From assembly GCF_004798865.1 (NCBI RefSeq), contig NW_025335268.1, forward strand, positions 110,843,027-110,907,026: a DNA stretch of 64,000 bases, read 5' to 3'. Shown here piece after piece: positions 22,310 to 32,839 of the stretch. Made by a program: the position numbers and the translations under genes. The stretch's first letter is position 1. The number at the start of each line of letters is the position of its first letter. The DNA comes from Varanus komodoensis (taxonomy: Eukaryota > Chordata > Lepidosauria > Squamata > Varanidae). The notes below the pieces were generated by a model. It saw only the letters and a list, made by a program, of their open reading frames with translations. It was not told the DNA's origin and ran no database searches.

Positions 22310-24205
22310 AATTTTGAGAAACATTCTCACTGATTGTACAATCATTAATGAAGAGGAAGAAGAAAGAGGCAAAAACAATACAGGAATCTTATGTAGGCTT
22401 TCTGCAACTAGAAGTAGTATCAGGCAAGCACTGTGCCACTTTGGATGCCATGGTGCATACAGATCCAGTGGATGCAGTTTTGGTTCCAGCTTGTCCAGTT
22501 ACATTAGATAGTTTTCAGTTTGTACATCGCAAATATGTGGGCTGGATTCTCAGATCTCTGGAGAGGAAAGACCAACCATTTGTGTATCAGACCCTTGTTC
22601 TTCCTGACTTGTAAAAGCAGCTGGGATTAGGGCGAAGCTGAGAGGGTAAGAGTAATTATAAATTTCCCTGTATCATAAAGTGTATCATAAAAGGTAAAGG
22701 TAAAGGTTTCCCCTTGATGTTAAGTCCAGTCATGCCTGACTCTAGGGGGCGGTGCTCATCTCCATTTCCTAGCTGAGGGAGCCAGCGTTTGTCCGCAGAC
22801 AGTCTCCGTGGTCATGTGGCCGGCATGACTAAACACTGAAGTGCACGGAACGCTGTTACCTGCCCACCGAAGTTTTTATCTACTTGCATTTGCATGCTTT
22901 CGAACTGCAAAGTTGGCAGGAGCTGGGACAGAGCAACAGGAACTCACCCCGTTGTGCAGATTCGAACTGGTGACCTTTCGATCTACCAGCACAGAGGTTT
23001 AAACCACTGTGCCACCTGCAGTCCCCCCCAAAAAGTATATCATAAAGTCTTGCCTAAAAGAGGCAGTAGTAAGACCTTTTCTTTTAAAACTCTCCCAATC
23101 CCACTAGCTGGTCTTCAACATTTCCTTCTCAGGCAAAATGGTAAACTGTGTGATGGCTTCTCAGCTCCAGGAATTTCTGGATGGAATGGGTTATCTAGAT
23201 TCATGTCATTCTGGCTTCAGACCTAGTTATAGGGCAGAGACTGGTTTGATAGACATTTTAATATGAAAACTAGACAAATGGAACTTTTTCCTGGTGGTAC
23301 TCCTGAACTTTTTTTTTCATAACATCAGCTATGGTCTTCTTGAGAAGCATGCCTGAGGTGGGACTGAGAGACACTTGCATTCATTCATTTGTTCATTTCA
23401 TTTCTGTGCTGACCTACAGTAGTTCCACTCCTTCTTGGAAGAGTGATCTCAGAAGATGGTGTTGGGGGCTTCCTGACTGATGCCATGACTCCTGGTCTGT
23501 GGCATTCCTCAGAGTTCCATCTTATCCCCCATGTTATTTACCATATAAATGAAACTGCAGAGACAAATTATCCCAAATATGGGGTTTTGGTGGGATCACT
23601 ATGCCGATGGTGCCTTATTCTATCTCCCCTTTCTTTTAAAGGCAAAGAAGCTGTTCCAGTTCTAAACTGGTGTCTGATTTTGGTAATGGACTGGGTGAGA
23701 GCCAACAAATGGAAGCTTAATCCAGATAAGATGAAGGTGAACCTGGTCAGTTGAAGTACAGATCCAGAAATAAGCAGGAACCTGTGCTGAACTGGGCTAC
23801 ACTCCCCCTGAAGACTCAGGCTGGCAGGTTTCAGCATTGAACTACAGCTAATGCTAGTGCACCAACTGTGTCCCATGCCGAGGCATCTAATTTGACCATG
23901 ACCATACATACCTTAGCTACATCCCATCTGGACTGCTTGCCATACAGTCTACACAAAAGGTCTCCTTCTCCCATACAAGCCTGCCTGGTTCTTAAGAACT
24001 TCTGAGACAGCAGTTCTTGTGGCACCACCTCCTTCAGAGATACTTTGAGAGACAACCCTCTCAATGGTCACTCCCAGGCTGAGGAACTCTTTGCCAACAG
24101 AGGCAAGTTTTATCTAGGATTCTAAGCTGCCATGACTGCTATTTTTCTTGGTAGAAAAGTGGGGCACAAATCAAATCAACATAAATAAATATTTGTATAC
24201 ACTGT
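22310..24205 (+). mobile_element. L2-clade LINE, linker plus RT to 3' end, split by a Sauria SINE
   Basis: Before the SINE, 22310-22682 gives the linker upstream of the RT (for example FVHRKYVGWILRSLERKDQP). After it, 23041-24205 continues with K-R-G-S/K-E-A-V-V-R-P-like sequence and FQEFLDGMGYLDSCHSGFRP at 23160-23222. Next come a G-I-P-Q-S-S-I-L-S-P-M-L-F-T-I-like block (23505-23550), a decayed Y-A-D-G box (23595-23615), LNWCLILVMDWVRANKWKLN followed by PDKMKVNLV (23660-23752) and an L2-type tail (24120-24205). Old copy with frameshifts, about 1.5 kb of LINE sequence. Confidence 0.8.
22683..23037 (-). mobile_element. Sauria-type SINE (tRNA head, BovB-like tail)
   Basis: On the minus strand the head reads CTGCAGGTGGCACAGTGGTT (A-box region), then AGATCGAAAGGTCACCAGTT and CGAATCTGCACAAC (B-box region). 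The body includes TCATGCCGGCCACATGACCA, a CGGAGACTGTCTGCGGACAA block and a GAGCACCGCC...GAGTC segment. It ends in (CCTTTA)n on the minus strand, seen as GGTAAAGGTAAAGG at 22693-22709. The decamer TATCATAAA(A/G) at 22683-22692 and 23038-23047 is the target duplication; a third copy at 22671-22680 shows the site was locally repeated. Full length, well preserved and inside an L2. Confidence 0.92.
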
Positions 24206-24789
24206 TTATGTTTTGTTTTATAGAATAGGTTTTGCGTATATTTCCTTAAACACTGTCATCATACATTGCATTTATAAAAGCAATAATAAATTCAATGATA
24301 AATAAAAAATACTTGCCATTTATGTCCAGAGCTAAGGCTATCTTATGCTGGCTCAAGCTCCATAAAACCAGGAAATTGGAAGGTAAGTCTGATGCCTTAA
24401 CAGGTATACCCAGTGATCAGTAATGATGTTGTGGAATGTGACAAATGGTGCTTGCTTGCAAGCAACAAACAGACATTGGTCAATTCACAGGTGTCTTTCT
24501 CTAGCAATACAGTATCGTTCAGATGCTTCATAAAGAAACGCAGCACCAGAATAACATGGGGCATCTGTTCTGGTCCCAGATTCCTCCCCATCTGGATTTG
24601 GGTCTAAAAATGTAGGAAATGTGGAAATGTGCAGGCATATATATGGTGATGATATTATGCTGTCCATGCTTCAGTAGTACCCACTGCTAGCACAGTGGGA
24701 AGCTAGCAAACAGAGCAGGTCAGTGGAGCTCACAGATCTGTCCTATTTGACTGATTTATTACATGGACAAGAGCCAGATATAGTAATAT
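24206..24789. other. Unassigned
   Basis: Nothing recognised; the 60-64 codon frames overlap on both strands. Confidence 0.5.
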
Positions 24790-25330
24790 ATTTTAAATGG
24801 TAAATATTAATTGTTGGTTTTAAGTGTTTTCGGTGTGCCTCAGACTTATGGCCACCCCGTCTGTCCGTCCAACTGTCTGTTTTCTGTACCACACAACACC
24901 AAGCCTCTTTGGGTGCTTCTGTGATTGAATGCTCTGCAAAGTGACCTGTCCTTGACAGTTTTCCTACTCTCAAGGCTGTGCCTTTGATTGCAGAATCAAT
25001 CCATCTCACAGTTAGTGTTCCTCTTCTTATTCTGGCTTTGAGCCTCCTTAACTTTATTATTTTTTCAGTGAGCCTTGCCTAACTCAAGATGGCTTCAGTT
25101 TTGTCATTTCTGAGTTCAGGACAAGTTCTGGCTTGATTTGATCTAAGACCCACATGCTCAATTTATTGCCACAGAGCTCTTCTCCAACATCATATTTTGA
25201 ATGTTTCCTGCTCACTTTTTTCATTGCCCATCTTTCACATCCATAGATAGTGATCAGGAATACAACAGTGTATATGATCTTGGCCCAGATCTCCAGTGAA
25301 ATGTCCTTATATGTGATGATCTTCTATTTT
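24790..25330 (-). mobile_element. BovB (RTE-clade) LINE, C-terminal end of ORF2
   Basis: The minus strand gives IYTVVFLITIYGCERWAM, then SMWVLDQIKPELVLNSEM followed by TKL. An 88-codon frame reads MRWIDSAIKGTALRVGKLSR and continues GHFAEHSITEAPKEAW. These are the BovB blocks V-F-P-V-T-I-Y-G-C-E-S-W, N-K-W-I-L-E-Q-I-K-P-E-L-S-L-E and M-R-W-I-D-S-V-K. Diverged and 5'-truncated. Confidence 0.78.
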
Positions 25331-26224
25331 CAAAAATCCCAATCTCCTACATCTACATATGTTGTATGTTACTCTCCCAGTATGCCAATGTCATTTCCCA
25401 GTTTGTGGCATGTAGTAATCACCACCATTTGAATCAATCAATAACATTTGTAAATGGGTCTCTGTGAACCTGCTGGCATAGAAGTAGCTTAGAATTTAGT
25501 TTGCAAATTGATACTGAAAAACAAATGTTTCTTTTAAAATCAGTTCCCTCAACTCCATACAGAATACTGACAGCATGTAGCTCCAATTTTTCCTGTACAG
25601 TGTTCAGTCCTCTGCAGAAGCACTGCACTGGGTTTCTGTTTGAACTCATTAAAAAAAATCAAACCCCTGGTGATTTGGTTTATTAATTCTGTAACAGAAT
25701 GGGTAGTACAAAAGATGAGATAAAGTGGCCACGTGAACTATTCATCTCACTGTACAGTGCTCCCATCATTAACCGTTACTCAACTGAATCATCTGGATTA
25801 TTGCTTTGTACAGACATCTTACTATGCAGACAACTTTAATTTCCATTAGGTTGGCAAACCCAAGCTGGAAATTTTGCTCTACTTTCTGAAATTAACCAAG
25901 ACTGTAAAATGTTATCAGACATTCTAGAGCACAGCTGAAGGTTTGCCTCTGCATTCTTACATTCCATCATCTGATAGGAGTCATGCAAGTATGTGGATAA
26001 TAAAGTCAGGGTCCCTGTAATGGGCTGGCATTATTTCTCTCAGCCTCCACTGGTTAGTAAATGGTGAACCAACTGGGAAAATATTCTATTGGCACAGTGA
26101 AATAGTTATCTGACTCATTATCTCTCCTGGTAAGATTGACTCAGTAGATTAAGAGGATCTGATATATCAATTTAAGGGTCCTGACACAAAGCACAAGTTG
26201 TTGAAAAAGAGCTGGAAGCCTTAG
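25331..26224. other. Unassigned
   Basis: No gene or TE recognised. Confidence 0.5.
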
Positions 26225-27040
26225 GTGACCGATTCTACACTGCCTGGATTCCAAATGTTGTTTTAGGATCTTTTTGCACCTAACATTCTTTTGCTGCCGG
26301 CACTGGAATACCTTAGCTCTTCTGTAGCTAGTGTACCAGCTTCACCCCTTCCTAGATAATGTAGATCTGACCAAAGTGATCTATGCATTAGTCACCTCCT
26401 ATTTGAACCACTGCAATGCACAATGCAAAAGAAAGTTTGGAACAGGGTTCAGAAACTGCAGCTAGTGCAAACTGCTGCAGCAAGATTGCTTTCTGGAGTA
26501 TACATGGTATGTAGTTGGTCTTATCCCCCCTACACAGTTCCCAATTTCTTTCTCTGCCCAGTTCAAGAATTCTGATTCTTATCTAACATGTCCTAGATCT
26601 TGGGGCAAGATACCCAAAATACTGCCTCATCCATTTTGAACCTTCCAGTAATACATGATCTTGTTGCGGCCTGCAAATATGTCCCATGACCAGGAGAAGT
26701 TAGGTTGATAGGGACATGAGAGAGGGCATTTTCTGTGAGAATACAATGATTATGGAATTTCCACTCTAAGGCCCATAATTGACCCATTTTTGCCTAGCTT
26801 TAGGCAAGATATAAAGTCAATTTTATTTCTGCTGCTGTCTGATGGTTTTTAAAAGTTTTATTCTGCTCTATAGATATGTTGAAGACAGTTTGCTCTATTT
26901 GTATGTTCTTGGGACACATTGTGCAGGGAGGAACTTAAACTTTTTTAAAAAAAAATACAAGGCTATTTAACTCTTCAGTTTTAAATGTGTTGGCTTATTT
27001 TTAAGATAATGGGCAGTATGGAAATGCAATACATAAATAA
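26225..27040 (+). mobile_element. L2-clade LINE 3' end
   Basis: Blocks in order: ATCTATGCATTAGTCACCTC then CTATTTGAACCACTGCAATG (family A-L-V-T-S-R-L-D-Y-C-N), a CAGAAACTGCAGCTAGTGCA block (Q-K-L-Q-L-V-Q-N-A-A-A-R-L) and a tail with GGGCAGTATGGAAATGCAAT and AATAAATAAATC at 26990-27040. Only the last 800 bp; heavily decayed. Confidence 0.75.
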
Positions 27041-27180
27041 ATCAGAGAGATAGAGATCAATAGAAATATGTCCCCTTACTGTGAGAAGGTTGGGCTTGAC
27101 TAAAGGTAAGTTTAAATCAAAAAGTAGATTAGTCAGGCAGGAGTTACTAACAGTAAACCAGTAAATGTTGTGATGAAAAT

Positions 27181-27720
27181 AATAAGAACACAACAACATC
27201 CATACTGGATCAGATCAGAAGTACATCCAGTCCAGCTCTGGAGGCAAACCAGCTTCTGGCAGGATCCCTAAAGCAGCATTGGTACAAGAGTTCTGCCTAC
27301 CCAAGCTCCTCAGCAACTGTGTACACAGGCATATCATCTCTAATAAAGTCTTCTTAGCACAGAACTAACAAGGCAAGCAGCCACTGACAGCTTTCTCTTC
27401 CTTTAATTTGTCCAGTCCTCATTAAAGTCTTCTGAACTGGTGGTCAACACTACTTCCTGTGGCAGTGAATTCCATAGTAGTGATCCCCCCGCCCCACGAT
27501 CCCTTTTCAAAAATTGGGGTTGCATTGGCCATTCTCCAGCTGTCTGCTACAGAGGCAGATCTTGCATGTTTTTGTAAGAAGGTTAGTAATTTTATATTTG
27601 AGCTCTTTATTATTCTAGGATGAATAATATCTGGATTTGGTGATTCATTAACATGCAGTTGGCCAATAAGATTCAGAATTTCATCTTTTGTCACTGCTAT
27701 CTGCCTCGATTTCTCAGATC
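27181..27720 (-). mobile_element. CR1 LINE with internal deletion (RT start joined to 3' end)
   Basis: The minus-strand frame 27422-27694 reads DEILNLIGQLHVNESPNPDI, then IHPRI and ADSWRMANATPIFEKGS, which is the N-terminal part of CR1 RT. It then passes directly into TTMEFTATGS and so into the 3'-terminal domain; 27185-27420 reads as the CR1 3' end (minus strand CTGGACTGGATGTACTTCTG..., ending in TTGTGTTCTTATT). About 1.4 kb of RT and C-terminal sequence that normally lies between is absent. Plus-strand landmarks are GGATCAGATCAGAAG and CAGTGAATTCCATAG. Confidence 0.85.
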
Positions 27721-28504
27721 ATTCTCCTCCTTCTTAGGTCAACTTGCTTCCCTGAGACCCATTTACCATGACAGCAGAGGAACTGTCATCCAAGAACTCT
27801 TTTATTTGGTGCCGGAATGTCAACTTCACCACTTCTTTTTGCTTCTCCAGATCAGCAGACATGGCTTCAGAGGAAAGAACTCATGCCCTGCGAGCTAGGA
27901 GCTCATTACACCAATCACACACCTATGGCTTCTGTCCAGCTGGCTGCCAATCCTACATACAGCATTTGGTGCTATGTGCACCTCTGTTGGCTTTCTACCT
28001 TTATTAATGGGTTTAACTGGTGTTAGTTTAGTTTGTTCACTTGGAAAAACTACCAGTTTGGGGGATTTCTTCTTTATTACACTGGGCATGTGTGGTGGAT
28101 TTACTTTTACTTGTTCTTTTGCAAGTTATTCCTTCTGAGAGTTATACAGATCCTATGCTGGTCATCTGATGTTGCAGAGGCAACATATATTTATGGTATC
28201 ACAAGAAAGCAGTTGAAAGGGCTTTCTTACCTACTACAATGATTCTTATCGGCACTCTCACTTTGCAGTCTGTGCATTTTGGAGTCACCATCACATAACT
28301 ACTGACAAACATGGTGCTCGGTTGTCCCTGATGCACTGGATTGTAAATAGGATTAGTACATTAGCAAGGTGTTTATAAATTGTATCTTGAGCTTAAACTG
28401 ATCGTCCCATCTGAAAAGATTAAAAGAGCCCCATTGATTTGAATGTGAATCAGATATAGCCCATAGTTATTCCCATCTATTATTTCCATCTTAAGGAAAT
28501 ACAT
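27721..28504. other. Unassigned with short minus-strand open frames
   Basis: On the minus strand, frames at about 27734-27862 (MSADLEKQKEVVKLTFRHQI...) and 27895-28089 (PKLVVFPSEQTKLTPVKPIN...) look protein-like in composition. They lie directly upstream of the CR1 RT in the same orientation. I do not recognise them; they may be an unfamiliar part of that element or of an older one. Confidence 0.35.
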
Positions 28505-28592
28505 GATGTCTTGAGCGGAGCCGGTTAGAGCCGAGGGTCAGACTAGATGGCCTGGGAGACCCCCTTCTGATTTGCTCTGTTTCTCTGATGAG
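28505..28592 (+). mobile_element. CR1 3'-terminal fragment
   Basis: AGAGCCGAGGGTCAGACTAG, then ATGGCCTGGGAGACCCCCTT and CTGTTTCTCTG, is the 3' end of the same CR1 subfamily as 5780-7625. Confidence 0.8.
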
Positions 28593-28906
28593 ATAAGCCA
28601 TAGCTACATGATTGTAGCCAGTGCGCACTCAGCAGTAGTTCCATCTACAAGATGTAATTGATCATATTTCTATATTCTGATGTAAATTACATTCTTTTAG
28701 TCACATGCAAAGCAGCACTCCGTCAACTTAGGTGCTGCAAGAAATGAAGACAGCAAGCCTGTCATATTAAAATGATTAAAAAAAATTTATGAGGCTCTCA
28801 CCTTTCAGTGCCAATGCATGCACAAAATACATGCACTCTACTAGTTTTTCTGTCTTAAAACATAATTATTTATATGATTAACACTACAGGGGAAAAAAAT
28901 TTCATG
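28593..28906. other. Unassigned
   Basis: Nothing recognised. Confidence 0.5.
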
Positions 28907-29025
28907 CGCAATCCTATGCATGTTTAGACAGGAAAAAAATCTAAACGTTCTAAAGTTCTAAAACTCCCAGCATATCCCAACTAATGATGCTGGATCTGTC
29001 TAAACATTGGATAGAATTGTGTCCT
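28907..29025. repeat. Fold-back (MITE-like) repeat, GCAATCCTATGCATG family
   Basis: The left end GCAATCCTATGCATGTTTAG and the reverse complement of the right end (GGACACAATTCTATCCAATG, then TTTAGACAG) form inverted termini sharing the inner word GTTTAGACAG. The centre holds AACTCCCAGCATATCCCAAC. Same family as 10105-10237 and 63633-63760. Confidence 0.6.
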
Positions 29026-29434
29026 TAAGCAAGTAAGCCATCCATGTACTGTCCATCATGCTTAAACTATTACCTGTGTGTGTTGAGCTAATATGTCTGC
29101 AATTTGCCCTTCAAATATATTATTATGGTAATGTGAAAAGGAATAAATGGAATGTTTACAGTTATACATTCTACCCTCCATGAGCCATTTCAAGCTCAAT
29201 TTGTGCATGGGATCAGTAGAAATCATATAACAGAGGCACTGTACCACCAATGGCTTGCCTTCGGTGGAGGTTGGAAATACTGCAAGCTAGGCTTCTTTGG
29301 AGATTTCATGCAGCCATCCTCAAACAACCATTCCATTGCTTTAGTCAAGTTTCCACTTTAACTTTTCTGGATCATGGGTTTATAACATCAAATGAGAGCG
29401 TTTTTGTAAGGTTTATTTGAATGGAGAGAGAAAA
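29026..29434. other. Unassigned
   Basis: Nothing recognised. Confidence 0.5.
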
Positions 29435-29470
29435 GTTCATAGAATGCTGGAAGGGACCAAGAAAGCCTTG
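29435..29470 (-). mobile_element. CR1 3'-terminal fragment (short)
   Basis: TTCATAGAATGCTGGAAGGG followed by ACCAAGAA is the reverse complement of a CR1 end (CCCTTCCAGCATTCTATGAA). Only about 35 bp. Confidence 0.5.
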
Positions 29471-29779
29471 TTCCCTTGCCCCGCAATGCCTGGAGATTTC
29501 AGACTACTGGGTACCAACAAGGTGGTTGTGAAGAATCCAAAGAACTTGTATCCTACTATTCTGGTATCAAGTGTCATGAAACTCCTGAGATGTGCATCAC
29601 CTATCTCAAAACTTTAAGACTCCTGTCATCCAGTCTTGGATTGGTGGGGATGATGGTGCAAGAAGGCAGCTGACATGTCTGTTTATATGCAAAGTTTCTG
29701 TGTTATAATCTTCACAGCAATGTTACACATCTGCTCCAGGGCTACTCCATAATAGCCTAACTATTTTTCCCAGTTCTTA
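29471..29779. other. Unassigned
   Basis: Nothing recognised. Confidence 0.5.
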
Positions 29780-30190
29780 CATGCAAACAGTCTCCAAGTT
29801 ATGCACACCTGAATTGTGGACAACCTGTACTTACAAACAAATTGCTATAAAGCCTATTAATTTTTTAAAACTTACTGTAGGAGATCATCATCACCATAGT
29901 GAGAGAGGAAGTGAAAGGGTAGAGAGAGAGACCTTCATAGCAGGCCTGCCCATCCAGAGTGGAAATCTTTCCAGCATTCCCTTGCTGCAAAGAGGAGACT
30001 CTGGTGAGTTGGGAATGGGGGAGCCTAGAGATATTTATGGTTTTTTCACTTTCATGGGAGTCCCTTGCCCCTAAGCCCCACATATGTGGAGGGCCAACTA
30101 TACATGTTTGGACTTACATACAAATTCAACTTAAAGACAAATTTCCATTATCTCAGGAACAGAACTTGTTCATAACCTGGGGACTGCCTG
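29780..30190. mobile_element. Tigger/mariner-like non-autonomous DNA transposon
   Basis: The left end reads CATGCAAACAGTCTCCAAGT and then TATGCACA. The reverse complement of the right end reads CAGGCAGTCCCCAGGTTATG and then AACA. The inverted termini share CAGTCYCCARGTTATG, and CTTACAAAC/CTTACATACA words lie inboard on both sides, as in Tigger-like elements (CAGGCAGTCCCC...CTTACGAAC). The expected TA target duplication is TA on the left (29778-29779) and TG on the right. Length 411 bp with no transposase frame. Confidence 0.65.
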
Positions 30191-31519
30191 TGATGAAGCA
30201 AAGAATGCATTGTCAGTATTTCTTTTCCAAAGGAGTGTTATCCTAGGATCACAGTAAAAGCATGTTATGCAAATAACACAGCTAATTTAAATATCATATA
30301 TTATAGATGACAACAATTTGGTATATATTAGTGGAATTCTACAATTTTACTCATCTTTGTAACTATGAATTTAATTCACTATATAGCAGGGTCTGTGGCA
30401 TTGAAGCCTAAAAGTGATTCATTTGCTTTTATGGCTTGTTAAATACCAAAACAGAAGCAGAGGTGCTCAGTAATGGAACAAATTATTCACTGGTATCTTT
30501 TTTGAAAGTTATGGATATTTTTCTCATGTAGAATCACCGTAAAATATGTAGCCAACTTGGAGTCAACTTTGCCTTTTTGTTCTGTATATTATGTCCTATG
30601 CTGTGCAGCTGCTTGCTTGAGCCATTTCGTTCTGCTTTGCTAAACCTTGACTTTCAGGCACATGCAATTTGCTTATTCCTACATTTTCCTTGGCCTCTCT
30701 AGCATCGGAATGGCCAGAGATCCTACACCTAGCAAAGCCATCAGATGACCAATATGACAAATGCCTACCACCTGTTTCAATTCCATCTTTTGGGCTGTAA
30801 CTGCTGTCCTCATATTCACTGGTTTTGCTCTTTTGCTTCTCCCTGCAAACCCAATAGTCTTCAAATATCCTTTAAATATCTTAGCTGCCAAGGCTTAAAA
30901 TCAGGAGGCGTTTTGATCAACTCAGTTCTATTCGCAATGCCTGTATGTGTGCTGAACTTGGATGGCTATCTAATGAATTTTAGCGTTTTTGTTATTTAAA
31001 CTGAGATTGAGTGTCTGAGTCATCTATATGACTAAATCATTCACACTCTGCCACTTATGTGGTTTAAGTTTTTACTTTCTGAAATGAATGTAAATGTCTT
31101 ATTTGCATTGCTGATGGAATTATGTTAGTTAACACTTTAGTTACTGTTTTCCAAAACAATCAATGTAAATTGGATCTGAAAGCATGCAAATAACACTGGG
31201 AGAAGTAGTCATGTTGTAAGTATCCATCCTCTGCTCAGTGTTTAGGTTTTACTCATGGCTTTAATTTCTATATCCAGCTAGCCAGCTGAGGCCATTTCTT
31301 TAAAGTATCAGACATATCTGTTTTGGTTGCTTGTTTGTTTGCTGGTGGGATGAATTGTGTTGGGATTCTAGAAAAGGGAATCCAAAGGTTAGGAGAGGAG
31401 TGGGGCAGCCTGGGGTAACTGGTGGGCAAGGAGAAGATCAGGTTTTTGGTGGATGGGGGTGCCTCTTCCATAGCTTGCATTTGCACCAATCATACCGCAG
31501 TCACCCATACTCATTCAAA
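30191..31519. other. Unassigned
   Basis: No gene or TE recognised in 1.3 kb. The minus-strand 70-codon frame at 30679-30891 is unlike anything I know. Confidence 0.45.
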
Positions 31520-31520
31520 C

Positions 31521-31561
<41 letters not shown>
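31520..31561. repeat. (TAA)n microsatellite, about 13 units
   Basis: A clean AAT/TAA array directly 5' of the SINE head; it may be the remnant tail of an L2 or a SINE target. Confidence 0.9.
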
Positions 31562-31564
<3 letters not shown>

Positions 31565-31812
31565 AGACAGTGTGGTGTAGTGGTTAAGAGCATGGGACTG
31601 GGACTGAGACAATCTGGGTTCTAGTCCCCGCTCAGTCATAGAGTCAACTGGGTGACTTTGGGCCAGTCACAGACTCTCAGCCCAACCTACCTCACAGGGC
31701 TGTTGTTGTGGGGATGAGATGGAGGAGGAGATGTAAGCTGCCTTGAGTCAGCTTACATCTCCTTTTTGTAGGAAAAAGGCAGGGTATAAATCAATCAATC
31801 AATCAATCAATA
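31562..31812 (+). mobile_element. tRNA-headed SINE with L2-like tail and (AATC)n end
   Basis: The head GTGTGGTGTAGTGGTTAAGA carries the Pol III A box, and CTGGGTTCTAGTCCCCGCTC carries the B box. The core includes GACTTTGGGCCAGTCACAGA and CCCAACCTACCTCACAGGGC. The tail has AGGCAGGGTATAAATC followed by (AATC)n at 31787-31812. Best preserved of the three copies in the window (others at 11680-11875 and 43012-43150). The tail region contains a perfect 14-bp hairpin, listed separately. Confidence 0.9.
31727..31762. repeat. Perfect 14-bp hairpin inside the SINE tail
   Basis: GGAGATGTAAGCTG (31727-31740) and CAGCTTACATCTCC (31749-31762) are exact reverse complements separated by the 8-base loop CCTTGAGT. 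The family normally continues from CTTGAG into CTCC...AGGAAAGGCAGGG, so the right arm looks like an inserted inverted copy of the left. Confidence 0.9.
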
Positions 31813-31897
31813 ATACAATAATCACAGCCTAGTGATTGCTGCATAGCTGATATGAGCTGAAGCACTATAGCTGAAAGATATGGACAACCACATGCTG

Positions 31898-31978
31898 GGG
31901 ATTACATGAATGGAAGTGGCTGGACCTGGGAGTCAGACTAGATGGCCCAGGAGGCCTCTTCTTTCTATGTTTCTGTAT
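31898..31978 (+). mobile_element. CR1 3'-terminal fragment
   Basis: GTGGCTGGACCTGGGAGTCA, then GACTAGATGGCCCAGGAGGC and CTATGTTTCTG, is a CR1 3' end of the 5780-7625 subfamily. Confidence 0.8.
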
Positions 31979-32711
31979 CAATTACCCACTGCAATGGGTG
32001 GAGTCAGATTCAAAAACTATTTCTATATTATCTCCTTCTCTATCATTCTTTTCATCAGGCTTCATCAAGTAGCATTAGCTTAGTGATATTGTATAACCAG
32101 CAAGTTTCCTTGAGATTTTGAAGGGATGCCTATCCCAGGAGAACATTTCTGTACTTTCATGGTTATGTGGTAAGCAAACACTGCTAGATCAACTGGGAGA
32201 AGTAAACTTCATGTTCTTACACAAGATGGAGAAGCATCATTTGTAAACTAAAGTGCAGCTCTGAAATTCAAATTGAAGTTGATGTCAACTTAGGAAGCAG
32301 GAAAACTGATGGATGAGGCAGAATTTTTGAAAAGGTAATATACAAAGCTTTGTTCAGCAAGAACTCAGGCACCTTTTAATGGCATTATAATAGTATAAAT
32401 GTTGCCTCCAAGGATGAATTACATGATTTAGGATGCTATAAGGTGCAGTACAGCAACAACAAGACGAAGAGATGAAGGAGTAAGAACATTTAGGATAGAA
32501 ACAGATGCAGCAATGTAGAATAAGTTCAAGGAATAAAATAAAAGAACTTGATCATGCATAATTATTCTAGTAGAGTAACTGGATTTCTACTACAAAGAAA
32601 ATGGAAAATCAGTCTTCTCCAAGATAGTCAAAGTATAGAAAGGGACTCCTTGACACTCAAAACAATGGAACAGCCCATGATAGCACAGGCATTTGTGGGT
32701 CCTCAAGATTC
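31979..32711. other. Unassigned
   Basis: Nothing recognised. Confidence 0.5.
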
Positions 32712-32836
32712 CATTATTATTAATCATTACATTTCTATACCACCCATAGCAGAAACTCATAGTCATTAAGTCACCCACCCAGGCTTCAACCAGGCCCAAC
32801 CCTGTTTAGCTTCCAAAATTAGGCAGGATCAGATAC
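32712..32836 (-). mobile_element. 5S rRNA-derived SINE with L2-type tail
   Basis: On the minus strand: ATCCTGCCTAATTTTGGAAG, then CTAAACAGGGTTGGGCCTGG and TTGAAGCCTGGGTGGG. This matches 5S rRNA internal promoter sequence (TCTCGGAAGCTAAGCAGGGT...GGGCCTGGTTAGTACTTGGATGGG). It is followed by an L2-type tail (GGGTGGTATAGAAATGTAAT). The head is 5'-truncated, starting within the 5S region. Contiguous, so it is the reference for the split copy at 18226-18700. Confidence 0.85.
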
Positions 32837-32839
32837 CTC

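Noticed and set aside
31562-31640. tRNA gene
   Set aside because: A and B boxes are present but no cloverleaf 3' half; the SINE core and tail follow.
32780-32836. 5S rRNA gene
   Set aside because: Only the internal promoter part is present, with an L2-type tail attached; it is a SINE.
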